A DNA stretch of 64,000 nucleotides. Origin: Monocercomonoides exilis (taxonomy: Eukaryota; Preaxostyla; Oxymonadida; Polymastigidae). Shown in pieces: positions 46,326-58,012 of this stretch. Made by a program: the position numbers and the translations under genes. Below the pieces are notes generated by a model. It was not told where the DNA came from, did no database searches, and was given only the letters and a program-made list of their open reading frames with translations. Positions within the stretch are counted from its first letter, which is position 1, and each line of letters starts with the position of its first letter. Where the stretch lies: positions 682,001-746,000 of the forward strand of contig LSRY02000035.1 of assembly GCA_001643675.2 (NCBI GenBank). The letters run 5' to 3'.

Positions 46326-49300
46326 TATTTTTTTCAATATTAAAAATGATTCCAAATCACTAAAAAAAATAATTGGATATTCAATCATAAAATTCGTTCA
46401 TTCAACACAACAAATACAACACAAAAATCCAACACTTCTGTATGATAAATCCAAAAGATTTTTGGCAGGACATTTGGAATCATAAAAAAGAAATTTGGAA
46501 TCAATAGCAAAACCATTTCTTTCACGATTTAATAATTCAGTGAAGCTCTGTAATAATCACATCAGTTGTGATAAAGATTGCGAATAATCACATTTTTTTG
46601 TGCATCAATGAATATCGCATTTTTTATGTGCAATTTCTATGGTTCTAATCACACTAAAATAACGAGTAATAAAAATTTTTTGAAAATTTTATGAATATTT
46701 TTCTGTCTATTTTGAAATAAATGATAAAATGAAAGTTGGTTTTTTCTGCTTTATGATTAACAAAATTTTTCATTTGTGTGGTTATTTTTGAAATCATATA
46801 TTTTTTCGGAGGATGCGTAATTTTCGAGTATTTAGTTATTCACGAAAGAATTTTCAAAGATGCGTTTTAAGCTTTCAAATTATAGTCTTTTGTATGCGTG
46901 AAATCACAGAAGGACAAAAAAGTGCATTTCTGTTTTTAACAAAAGCAATTGACTGATTTCTTAGAATTTGCGACAAATTTTTCATTCGAAAATATAGACT
47001 GAAAAGATATAAAATCAAAAAGAATTACACATTTATCCAAAGAAATTTGAAAAATCGATAAAATGAGTGTATTTTTATAAATATGGGTAATTATTTTTGA
47101 AAACATATTTTATCATTCAAAAATTTCGGATAGAAAATTTTACTTGAATGTTGACAAATGAATACTGAAAAGAGAAAAGATTTATCAAAAAACAGAAATA
47201 TCTATATTATCGCTAAAACATTTGTCATTGAAACAGTTGAAACGCGTAAAGCATTCGGATTCAAAATCTCTAACCAATGAAAGGCAGTCTTTGAAAAATA
47301 AACACTCCGAAAAAAGTTATAACTTCAAAAATAATCACACATATTGAAAATTTTCTTTATTATCTTCGATAAAAATTCAGAAACACTTTTTAATGAAAAA
47401 GATGGTTCTGTCATAATCACAAAAAATTGAGCAAAATGGATTGTGATTATAGCTGAGCTTGACTGTGTTTGAAAACTGATGATATAATCGAAAAATTTTT
47501 TGATTTGCTTTTTTTTATACTCAATATGACTCATTTCCACACTTTTTGATGCAATTCATAAAAACTCTGTCATTTTGGCAAAATGGCTTTTTTTCTCGAA
47601 AAATGTGTTCAAAAACTAATTCAAAGAATTATTATACGAGAAAAATTGAAATTGAAGCTCATTAACCGACATTGTTAATGATCATGGATTTCGATCACAA
47701 CGTAAACAATGATCAAAACCGATTATTTTAAAGAATATATATTTGTTGTTCAATTTGAAAAATAAAAAAATGAAACACATAAAAAAAGTATCATATTAAC
47801 ATTTTCATCAAAAGAAAGTTTTCAAGTCACTTTTATTGAGAATATTCTGTGCTAGATTTGTTGCATTTTCCATCAGATAAACTCAATCAAAGCTAGTCAT
47901 AACGAATATTAAATCACTTTTATCGGAGCAGCAATGTTTTGAATTTTATTTCGTATTCAAACATAAAAGATTTTTCTTTTCTGATGACACAAAAAAAACT
48001 CATAACAAGTCTGACTTTCTGGTTTGAGCTTCATCGAACCTGGTGAAATGATTATAAAAAATATTGAGTGATAACTTATTAAGAAAATTAATATTTTCGC
48101 AGAAAAATTTAACGCTTTTAGTGAAATAGATGTTATTTTGAATAAGAACGAGCAACAATAAATTAGTCCATTTGTTTTGGAAAAATGCACATTTTTCGAA
48201 CAATAGCTACAATAATTCTAAAAAGTTATGCACATTAATCGAGAGTGTCCGTTTTTTGTCGGTTTGTTTTCATATTGAAAAATAAAGAAGAAATGAATCT
48301 TATCCCACACATTTTCCCTTTTTCATGGGTCGTTCTTTTAGAAAAGTTGCAAATGTTTTATATTTGAGGAAAATAAAAAGGTTTATTGTTTGATCATTTT
48401 ATGCAGTGTGTTCATCAAACTTCTTTGTAATGAACATACTCTTTCAACAAATAAATTCGAATTTCTTTCGTTTGTAAAACAATGAAATTTGATGAATACA
48501 TGGGGGAAAATACAGACTTTCAAGCTTTTTATGCACAAAGCAAGAAAAAATTGTTTCGCTCATAACTTTGTTTCGCTCTCTCAGATTTCAAAATAAATTA
48601 GATTTTCATTACTGTAAACAAACATTATTGATGCAATAACAAAATGTTTTGTGACCTCTCATGTATTAAAAAAAAAAAAAAAACCTATTTATTACAAATT
48701 TTTTTATCACAAAAAGTTCATCTCATGTGCATAATTTATCAATGAAAATGCCTAAAGTCTAATATTTTACCCACATTGTAAAAAAAATAATTAAATAATT
48801 GCCATTTTCATCAAACCCAGATGTTAAACATTTGCAATTTTTCAAAATGAATAACCCAAATCTTTCAAAATATCACATTCGAACTCTGCCAAAAACTATT
48901 TTCAATCTGTTTCTCAATTTTCGAATGCATTTAAGTTGATTGTAGTTCAAAAGAATCCTTCTTTTCTATCTTATTCACAAAAAAATAATGTTGAAATGAA
49001 AAATCTTTTCTTAAAATTTTCAGATCTTTAAAAAAAAAAATAAGTGATGACGAATTTGATTCAGCATTTCAAAAAATATATATGGGATAGTGTTCAACAC
49101 TTCGAGCTTTTTTATTTTTAAAATTTAAAACTCCATATGAAACTTTTTGTGATCATAATACATTGAAAAAATGTGTATTTTTCCAAATTGATGCACCAAA
49201 AATTATTCAAAGTCGAAAAACTTTCAAACAAAATCAAAAATTATTATTCAAAGTCGAAAAAGATGCAAACAAAATCGAAAAACTTTCAAGCGAAGTCGAA

Positions 49301-50569
49301 AGTTCGAAAAACTTTAATTCTTCAAAAAGATGACAAAAATCAACAAAAGTCAAAAAAAACATTGTGATTGTTAAAATATCGATGATATTTGTTACTTTAA
49401 TGATTTTTCATCTTTTTTCCGATATTTTTCTTTGCTTTCTCTTGATCAATTACAAATTTAAAATTATAAGAGAAATTCTGACATACTTTTATTTCATTTC
49501 AATTGAAAACACTCTTCTTCACAGAAAATTTACTATAGAAAATTTTTATTTTTTTCCTATTTTATGAAGAATGAAGAATACATTATTGACTCTCTTATTT
49601 ATTGTTTTTTCATCACAAACAACTCATTTCTTATCGAAGGAAACAAATGCTTGAAGTTTTGTTTTGAGTTTATTTAGGAGTTTATTTGGTTCTAAATCTT
49701 CAAAATTTGCAGAAATCAACAACACGAACATTGCAGATAATATTTCCAAAAACAAAAGAATATTATTATCTTTTGTGGAATTCTTTTTATTAAACGTTTA
49801 TTGTTTGTGTAATTTTCGATATCGATTGAAAGTTTTTCGATTTCGTTTGCAACTTTTTCGACTTTTAATGAAAGTTTTCCGACTTTGAATAATTTTTGGT
49901 GTATCATGCATCAAAATATCATGAAAAGATATCAATGATTCAAGTTCACAGATATGAGAATCCTTTTTTTTGAAATTGTCGAATGATTTGCAGCAGACAT
50001 TTGGGTCATTCTTTTTGAAAAGTCGCAAACGTTTAATTGATCTGAAAATCAGATCGAAAATGATCAAAAAATTGTGATCATTCCGTTACCATCATATATT
50101 GCTTAAAATTATTCTATTGAGTTTTGTCAAACCTATCCCCAAATATTGCGTTTCAATAAAACAAATTTCATATTATTTTCACTGTAAAATCATATTAATG
50201 TTATAAAATATTATTTTTCTTGTTTTTTAAAGCAACTTCATAATTTGTTCATATTTCTTTGTTTTCATTTCAACTATTTGCATAAACGTTTTGATTTTTT
50301 GAATAGAGACTCCTTTTTAATTATTTTCCTATGTTAAAAAACAAATAGATTTTAACTTGCTTTAATTTGAGTATTACGAAAAGAAATTGTTAAACAGGAA
50401 ATTTTCATCAATACAGTCCTCATTGAAATTAAAAGAAATTCAAAAGGTTGTTTTCAAGGTGCAATCATCAATGTTATAATCACATAACGAAGAATAACAC
50501 ACAACTTCACATTTAAATTTACCTTTAACAAAATTTAAAAAGAAAATAGTTTCTCATATATTGAATCAA
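46326..50569. other. Long AT-rich intergenic region
   Basis: About 4.2 kb with no convincing coding region on either strand, no tRNA-like cloverleaf and only short homopolymers (poly-A near 48668). The exception is the diverged inverted repeat at 49188-49912, listed separately. Confidence 0.55.
49188..49912. repeat. Imperfect inverted repeat, possible foldback element
   Basis: The left arm (49188-49305) contains TTGATGCACCAAAAATTATT followed by CAAAGTCGAAAA units. The right arm (49808-49912), read in reverse complement, has TGATACACCAAAAATTATT and the same CAAAGTCG units. The arms differ by indels and substitutions, so the element is old. The 500 bases between them code for nothing I recognise. 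Confidence 0.6.
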
Positions 50570-51364
50570 TCATTGAAATATATCTTTCGTAGCTTTCAAC
50601 TTTTCGTTTGCTTTCTTATTCATCCTTTTCTTCTCATTCCAGCTCATCGGTCTTAGAAATCCAGTTCTATCCATATCCAGCCACTCAAAAGCAAAGATCT
50701 TTTGTGGCTGAATGGGATTTGTGATTGGAATGTGGATGTTGCGCTTGTGCAACCGGTTGAGCTGCCTGCAGACGTGGTGGGGTATCTGAAAAAGATTCTT
50801 GTGGCTGGGGCAGAGCAGCGGTTATCTCTTCGTTCAACGCATTTAACATTCTTCGCTTTCTCAACAGAAGCAGCACGCCGATCTGCTTCGCTATTCAGGA
50901 GGCGAAGCAGTGAAGAGAAGAAGGTGGCAGAGGATGATAAGCCATCTTCATCCCCATCTCCATCTTCATCTTCATCTTCGTCTTCGTCGTCAGCGCCTAC
51001 AATTTACCCTTCGGATGCCTCCGTGGTGGCGGCGTCATAAACGTCTGCGGCAGCTATGAAATCGAGAGGAGACTGAGAATTGTGGCGCCTGGGGCAGCTG
51101 AGGTGTATGTGCTACAGACACTTCAGGGATATGCTGTGAAGAGGAGGACGGAGCTGTAGGAGGATATTGCATGTGCCCATAACTTGGATTTTTCGAAGAT
51201 GCTTTCAGTTCCGCTGGTTGTACCGCTTCCTTCAATTGATGAATAGCTGTTGAAAAAATCGGTAAGCAAGCGGATTTTTTAACAGCAACTGATACAAATA
51301 AGTTTCTGTAAATTTTTATTTTATTTGATCCGTCGCTGCTTCCGTCTGCGATAGCTCGGCTGAT
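50570..51364. other. Coding-like region, strand and exons unresolved
   Basis: This stretch is clearly richer in G and C than its surroundings and is open in several frames. On the minus strand there are three protein-like pieces: 51364-51035 (contains IHQLKEAVQPAELKASS, then Pro/Gln/Ser-rich), about 50910-50685 (ALPQPQESFSDTPP) and about 50800-50570 (FAFEWLDMDRTGFL, ending in TGA). On the plus strand 50690-51040 reads DLLWLNGICDWNVDV then a Ser run, and another plus frame gives RLRIVAPGAAEVYVLQ. Each strand has plausible splice acceptors. Minus is slightly favoured, either as extra 3' exons of the polo-box gene or as a separate small gene. No family is recognised. Confidence 0.3.
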
Positions 51365-54263
51365 GAATCGTTAACAGTAGTCGAGGAATGTTGTGGTGAA
51401 GTTGGAAGACGAGGTGATAAGGCGAGGTGTTTCTGCTTGTGAAGAAGCGGAGATTGTGGAAAAGGCGCTGAAGGCGAAGCTGAGGAAGGAGAAAGGGGAG
51501 GAGAAGAGGGAAGAGAAGGAGAAGAAGATAATGATGAAGATAACGAAGAAGAAGAAGAATGAGAAGAAGTATTATTATTATTATTCGTATTATTATTAGA
51601 GGAAAGGCAAGAATACACAAAGGGATGAGGAACAGCAGGGGAGATGACGATTTTGGAGTGGTCGAGGAAGTTTGCTTGGACAGTTCCATTTGAAAGGACA
51701 AAGAGGATGGCCTGCTTCGTCCGCACACACTTCATCAGCTGAGTGGCTGGGAAGAAGCGACGAGGAGGAGTCAGCTCTATCAGATGAGGGTTGACTGGAG
51801 AGAATTCGAGCGGGGAAGAGGAGGAAGAGGAGGAAGGAGAGGAGGAAGAAGAAGAGGAGGAGGAGGAGGAAGAAGAAGCAGAAGCAGAAGCAGATGAAGA
51901 TGAAGATAAAGATGATGATTTCTTTGTGTCATCTCTAACAGAAGTGATAACATTCAAGTCATCTTCATTCAGCTCGTCCATCTTCATTCGATATTCTTTC
52001 TTCCTTTCTTCGTCAATCACATCTCCATATCTTGCTATCTGCAGCTCTGGATCTTCAAACTCATCATCATCTTCGTCCTCTTCTTCTTCCTCTTCCTCTT
52101 CCTCTTCCTCTTCCTCTTCATCCTTTTCATCCTTTTCATCATCTCCATCTCTCCTTTCTCTCTTCTTCTCCTTCTATTTTTTCTCTTCTCTTTCCTTTCT
52201 CTCCTCTTTCTCTCCTCTCCCTTCTCTCTCTTCCTTCCCCTCCTCTTCCCAGCACACCTCCAAGTAATTGTCTTCCTCTGGCACATAACATCCCACCGTG
52301 TCTCTGAAGTACTTTTTGATGTGTTTCAACACACCCAACTTCTTCCCTGCTGCTTTTGGCGGGTTGAACGAGAAGAAGCAGCTGACTCCTTTGAATGCTG
52401 GCACATAAATAGATTGAATATCTGATGGTGTGTCTTCTTCTTCTTCTTCTTCTTTCTCTTTCTCTTTCTCTTCTTCTTCTTCTTCTTCTTCTTTGCTCTT
52501 TGACTCTCGCTTCGGCCAGAACTGGAGCTCTGAATAGAAACAAGGAGGAATATTTTCTTTGGATGAAGATGCGGCAGTGTGTTTGTCTTTTGAGCATGCA
52601 GCTTCTGTTACTTCTTTCTCCTTCTCTTTCTTTTCCTCCTTCCCTTCCTCCCTCTTCAGGACAACCCTCACAACATCCCTGCTTCTCTCTCTGCTTCTCT
52701 AGAATCCTGACAGAATCGACGTAAATTCGTTGAAGAACACACATGTGTGCCTGTTTGACAGTTGAATGCAGAAGCCATAGCGATTTGTGTAGTCTACCCA
52801 CGCCACAACACGCAAAGGAGGGGGAGGCTGCTTGTTTGTAGGTGAGAAGTCGAGAAGAGGAAGTGTTGTAAATGGAAGGGCGGGATGTGAGGAGGAGGAT
52901 GAGGAAGAGGCAGAAGAAGAAAAAGATGATGAAGCACTTGCTCTTTCATTTCTCCTTGTTTCTTCCTCTTTCTTTTCCTCTTCTCTTCCTCTCCTTCGTG
53001 AGAGTGCGCGAGCCATGAATCTCTTCAAAGAGACAGTTGAGTAATGCTTCGAGAAAGCGAAAGGAGAAGAAACACATTCTCCTCTTGCACTCGCCATCTG
53101 CTCTGGATGAATCAGAGCTTGTTGTATTTGTGTCACCAGAAAGAGCACTGAACGTGGCTCTTCCAAAGAAGTGACAAGAGGCAGAGGAACTTTCACACAG
53201 CGCAAATGAGCAGCAAAGGAAGTGGGCTTTTGAGCTGATTTTGATTGTTTTGTGAGTTTTAATTGTTTTGATTGTTTTGATTGGTTTGATTGGTTTGTAA
53301 GATTTGTAAGAGTTGTAAGTTTTGGTGAGTTAGATGCATTTGATGGTTTTGGTAGTTGTTGTTGTTGAGTAGAGACGACTGAGCGGAGGTGGGAAGGAGG
53401 CAGTTGAGAGGTGACTTTGGCAGCAGGAAGAGGCATGGCAGAAGAAGTGAATGGAGAAGAAAGGATTGAGAGAGAAGAGAACGTGGCAGAGGGGGAGAGC
53501 ATCATTGTGGTGAGAGACATTGTGGGAGAGGAGGGAGAGGAGGAAGAAGAAGAAGAATTTGAGCCAAATGAAGAAGTGAATTGTTTGTTTGCAATGGATG
53601 TTGATGTGTGTGGTTGTGGTGGAGTGGATAAAGACGAAAAAGAAAAAGAAGAAGTAGAAGAAGACTCATCAGAGGTGAGAATAGCATTGTTTGAATGTGA
53701 ATGCTCTTCATGTGAAGGAAACAGCTTTTGAGGTATTTCCATTGAAGGTGGAGTGGAGCAAGTAACAGGAACAGAAGAAGAAGAAGAAGAAGGTGGAGAA
53801 GAAGAAAATGATGATGATGGAGAATGTGATGAAGGTGATAAAGAAGGCGATGTTAAAGACAATGTCGAACCAGGTGGAAACGAAGTGAGTGAAGATGAAA
53901 GCGCCAATTTCTTTGAAGAAGCAACAAGAGAGCCATTTTTTGTGCTTCGTTTTGTCACTTCCTTCTTTGCAGTGTTACTCAAAGAAGATGAAAATGGCCG
54001 GCCAAACCGCTTTTGTGGGGCAGATGTTGGTCTTGTTGAAGAGGAAGAAGAAGATTTGGTTGAAGATGATGATAATCTTGCAGATGATGAAGAGCTTTTT
54101 GACAAGGGAGAGTTTGAACGAATAAACTTCGAGTGAGTGTCAGAATTAACTGAAGAAGAAGAAGAGCAAACTGGACGAGGAGACGCTGAGCGATGTGAAA
54201 GTGACTGCCTGTTGGTTGATAATGATGATGTTGGTGTGGAAAATGAAGAAGAAGAAGAAGAAG

Positions 54264-54294
<31 letters not shown>

Positions 54295-54477
54295 GAATGA
54301 TTTAAAGAGAGGAGAAGAATAAACTCTGGAGTTTTCGTGTTGAATGGAGTAAATCGATGAAAAAGAGCGGAGAGGAGAAGGATGGAAAGTGTGGTGCTGA
54401 TGTGAAGGTGAATTGGTTGGTGTTGAAGAAGGAGAAGAAGGAGAATAAGTGGAAGAGGAAGAGGAAGAAGAAGACAT
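51316..54477 (-). pseudogene. Polo-box protein without kinase domain, two in-frame TAG codons
   Basis: One frame runs from ATG 54477 to TAA at 51316-51318 (1054 codons), broken only by TAG at 52699-52701 and 52174-52176. The N-terminal 450 residues are Ser-rich. Polo box 1 follows: VVAWVDYTNRYGF and CVFFNEFTSIL (just before the first TAG), then after a charged insert FYSELQFW and KLGVLKHIKKYF. Polo box 2 lies at about 51617-51760: MKCVRTKQAILFVLSNGTV and NFLDHSKIVISP. The His and Lys that grip phosphopeptides in human PLK1 (DHTK) are kept as DHSK. No Ser/Thr kinase domain precedes the boxes in the protein or in the 1.8 kb upstream. Either it is a kinase-less polo relative with decoded TAGs, or a young pseudogene, or the TAGs are sequence errors. 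The homology is solid; the coding status is not. Confidence 0.72.
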
Positions 54478-54749
54478 AGAAGAAGAAGATGATTTCTTTA
54501 AAGCGGAAGAAGAGGAAGAAGATATTGCAAGAGGAGAAGAAACACTGATGCAATCAGAAGAAACAGAACGCTAAAGAGTCATTCTGAAATGTAATGAGTT
54601 AGAAGAATGAGAAGAATGAGAAGGAGAAGAAGAAGAAAGAGGAAAAAAAGAAGAAAAAATAAATGACGATGATGAGAGAATGAAAATGGAGTGATGAGGA
54701 AGTGAAGATGGAAGAGAAAAGATTTATTTCAAAAATTCTGTTTAAGTAC
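54478..54749. other. Purine-rich 5' flank of the polo-box gene
   Basis: GA-rich plus strand. In the polo-box frame the sequence stays open upstream of the ATG to TAG at about 54575, preceded by CTCTTTAG, so a spliced upstream exon is possible. No kinase-domain sequence is seen here. Confidence 0.4.
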
Positions 54750-55449
54750 CTGCTGTTATCATCGCTGAATTGGATGCTGCACTCGAATCAGAGACTGTCC
54801 AGCCACTTTGATCGTCATTTCCCCAAATTTCATACTTCTGATTGGCAAAAGCCAATTCATCAGTCATCATAATCATTCCACTCACAGCGACTTTCTTTTC
54901 TCCTGAAAGCCTTGTGAATGAGTGCTTCAAAGTAAAACAGGGGAATTGTACTATTCCACAATGAGAATGATCAGATGCCTCAATGTTGCTTTCATAGATT
55001 TCTGCAGGAGTGGGAAGGAGATAGATGCATAGAGGGATAGCCAAAGTTGTATTTCCGTTGTCGAATCCTCGCACTCTGTCAGCAGAATCTGATGATGCTG
55101 TTACGCATGTGATTTTTTCTAATTTTACAGTTCCTTCCAAATTGGGTGAAATGACGAAGATATCATTCCACCATTTGGCTGTGTTTGTTCCGAAAGAAGA
55201 GGAGATCAAGAAATTGGTATTCTCATTCATCGACTGAAGAAGGATTCCACCCCCAAGTCCATTTACCATTGAACAATAGCATTCATCAAAAGATCCATCA
55301 TTCACTTTCACTTCATTCTCCTCTCCTGCATATAACATCATTGAGCCTCCATCAGTTGATGTTCTGCTTCCACATCCTGAAAATACTCTCGAATTCACAT
55401 TTTTGTCTATAATTCCATTGAAAATACAAACGTTGGCTATCAACGTTAA
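54750..55449 (-). pseudogene. Orphan beta-helix exon
   Basis: A 700-base open stretch bounded by an acceptor (GAATAG) and a donor (GCAG/GTACTT). It encodes beta-helix repeats (VFSGCGSRTSTDGGSM, GLGGGILLQ) and one CG-x5-PC signature (CGIVQFPCFT), as in the two large surface proteins. There is no ATG-led 5' exon upstream and no repeat sequence, membrane segment or kinase tail downstream. The downstream polo-box frame cannot be joined in phase. It is best explained as a fragment left by duplication or deletion of a surface-protein gene. Confidence 0.6.
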
Positions 55450-56695
55450 CTATTCTATTAAAAAAACATGATTGAATAATAAATTAATAATAAAATATAT
55501 TTGTTAAAATTAAATGAAAACCACTTAATTTATCATATTTTCAGATGAATCGAATACGTGTGTTCTATCTTCGCTTTTATGTTAAGTTCTGGAACATCAC
55601 ATTTAAAAAAATTCTATTCAAATGAAAAACTGAATTAACATTGAACATCAAGTTTATCAGAAAAAAGAATCAAAATGTATTTTGTTCATTTCATTGATCA
55701 GCAAATGGAAAGTTGTTCAATAAAGGAAAACACATTTTCATTGAAAAACAAATATTTTTATTTCGATCAAAAAATATGATACATAATTTTTTGATAAAGT
55801 TTGTATTTTTTCGTAAAGAAGTTTTCAATGAACTTGCTAACATTATTGCGAAACAAGCATTTTTTCATAAAAATTATGGAAACGGAGTGTTTTTGAATTA
55901 ACTTTCATGGGACAGAATTTTGATCTGCAGCGACTTTTCATAAATTGCGACCCATTTGAAAATATTCAATTGTTTTTTGCACAACTTAGACCTGTGCGAC
56001 ACGACATACAATTTTTTTGCTCTGTCGGTCACTAAAAAAAAAAAAAAAAAAAAAAAATTGATTTAATTGTTTAATTAAATCAATTTGTAAAAACAAAAAC
56101 TTATAGTTTATATATCTATTGAAATAATCCTATTCAATCCGTCTTATTTTTTTGATTATATTATTTATTTCTCTCAGATACATAATGATCAAATTTACCA
56201 TAAAAACATCCATAGTAGATGTCATCTGTTTTTTAATTGTATTTCATCAATTGAGACGTGTTTGTGGAGAGTGGTATGAAATAGGATTATCTTTTCGCTG
56301 AATCTTATATTCTTTTTTTTTAATTTCTTCTTTCTGTAAATTAACCAATCAACTGTTAATGACTATTTCAGTTGTATTCTGGTTGATATATTTTTGTAAA
56401 AACGATGAACCAGAATTACCTCGATTTTGAAAGTGGTGCGAAGCAGCTGTTGCATTAGTATTCGTGAAAACATGAATTCCTTGTTTGTTATTTTTCTGTT
56501 TTGAATAGTTGTTTTTGTTAAACAACGAAGTAGCTGTGAACGTAGACGAATATTTGTTAACATTTATGAAGTTATGGCTGATAAAACCATAGAATAACTG
56601 AAATCTGTTTTCAAAGAAGAATTGTTCAATGAAATAGAAAAAAGATTGAAGTGAAGAAAATGACTGAAAAATTACCATTTGGTTATTGAAGCTTC
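55450..56695. other. Intergenic, AT-rich
   Basis: No gene recognised. It contains a poly-A run at about 56035-56058. The sequence TAGACCTGTGCGACACGAC at about 55987 is matched in inverted orientation near 59015 (GTCGCACAGGTCTAG). Confidence 0.55.
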
Positions 56696-57776
56696 TTGGA
56701 TAACTACGCGATGAAGAATGTTTGGTTTAGACACTTTGAAAGATCTTCGCTGAATAAAAGATTTGAGAAGATGATTGTTGAAGAAGTTGAGAGGAAAGAA
56801 GAAAAGAATGAAAAGTTCTTGGTTGATCTTTGTGAATGTTATTTGCTGCTCTCAAATGGTCTTGTTTCAGAAGATTATATTTCAATTCACATGCCTTGTC
56901 TTCTGAAAGTTGCATTGAATACAGAAGAAAATGAGAAAATGCAGAACAATGTGGAAATTGCTTTGCATGCATTAAGCAATATTATTCAATGGAATGTATG
57001 TTAATTTATTGATTAATTAATAAATTTTATTTTCTTATTTTTTACATAGAAAGTGAAAAGAGAACTTTATTTGAATGAACTTTAAGAAATAATCCAATAT
57101 CACCAAAAACATCGTAACCTAACTAGTCTTGCCTATCAGTCTGCTTGGGAGTATTTGATCAACAGATTAGACACTGACAAAAGCTTGGAAAACGCGATTG
57201 TGAATGAACTGCATTTTTCGAGAGAGGTGACAAGAGAATTGGAAAAGCTGACAAATTGTGTGAAATGGAAGAAAAATGAAGAGGAAACAAAGTACTTCTT
57301 GTTTTGATGAAATGACTCCGAATATAAACTGTTTATTATCATCTTACAAATTATTGAGCGAAGGAAATATTGAGCTGATCAGCAGCATTGTTCAAATGCA
57401 AAGAGTAGGAAATGATTATTATGAAGTGATAAACAGAATACTCAATGATTCATGAAATATCGTTGGATGTTCTTGATTATTTTTAGATGCAGAAGAAAGG
57501 TAAACAACTTGTCTTTTATCACCTAATAATTTGATAATTCGTTTTTATCATTTCACAGAATAAAAAACAATCATTAAAGTTTATCATATGATCCATTTTT
57601 TATTTTTCAAAAAAAAATGAAGTGAAACTTCAACATCTCTTCAAAGTTAAAAAAGAAAATCTAAAAAACATAATTGTTCATTTTCATATTTATGCATTCA
57701 GAACTCATTTTCAAAAGACATTGAATTAATATCTTCTTCGAAAAGAATTGTTATGAAAATTTTGTATTTTCTTTTC

Positions 57777-57807
<31 letters not shown>

Positions 57808-58012
57808 TTGTATAATATTTTCATTTCATCATTCTGAATCTTTTTTGTTCTTTTCAAATGGTTTTCTTTCTTTAAGCATTTTTATTTGTTTTCAAATGAT
57901 CAATATGTTTTCTTATTAGATCTTGCTGTTATGAAAGTGAGAAAGCAGACTTGAAACGAAGATGAACCAGAGCTGGGAAAGAAGAAGTGATATTTGCGAA
58001 ACGAACTTCAGA
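56696..58012 (+). pseudogene. Decayed helical-family gene, copy A
   Basis: Exon 1 (56696-57000) encodes RFEKMIVEEVERKEEKNEKF, then YLLLSNGLV and IHMPCLLKVALN, ending ALSNIIQWNV at a GTATGT donor. After an intron ending TTTACATAG the frame continues KVKRELYLNEL, hits TAA, then goes on EIIQYHQKHRNLTSLAYQSAW and NELHFSREVTRELEKL. It is then broken by TGA and a frame change, with FDEMTPNINCLLSSYKLLS and weaker pieces up to about 58012. The pattern of all-helical segments suggests an armadillo/HEAT-like protein, but I do not recognise it. The copy at 62788-64000 matches it block for block, which shows that both derive from a real family. Confidence 0.62.
57780..57808. repeat. ATT microsatellite
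   Basis: About nine tandem ATT units in AT-rich DNA. Confidence 0.9.

Noticed and set aside
46249-46485. 78-residue plus ORF
   Set aside because: The opposite strand reads better as a C-terminal coding remnant; the plus frame has no recognisable character.
52690-52720. An intron removing the first TAG of the polo-box gene
   Set aside because: The sequence around it is purine-rich coding sequence, and no donor/acceptor pair keeps the downstream polo-box frame.
52139-52801. 220-residue minus ORF overlapping the polo-box gene
   Set aside because: It is in a different frame from the polo-box motifs; Arg/Glu runs come from GA repeats.
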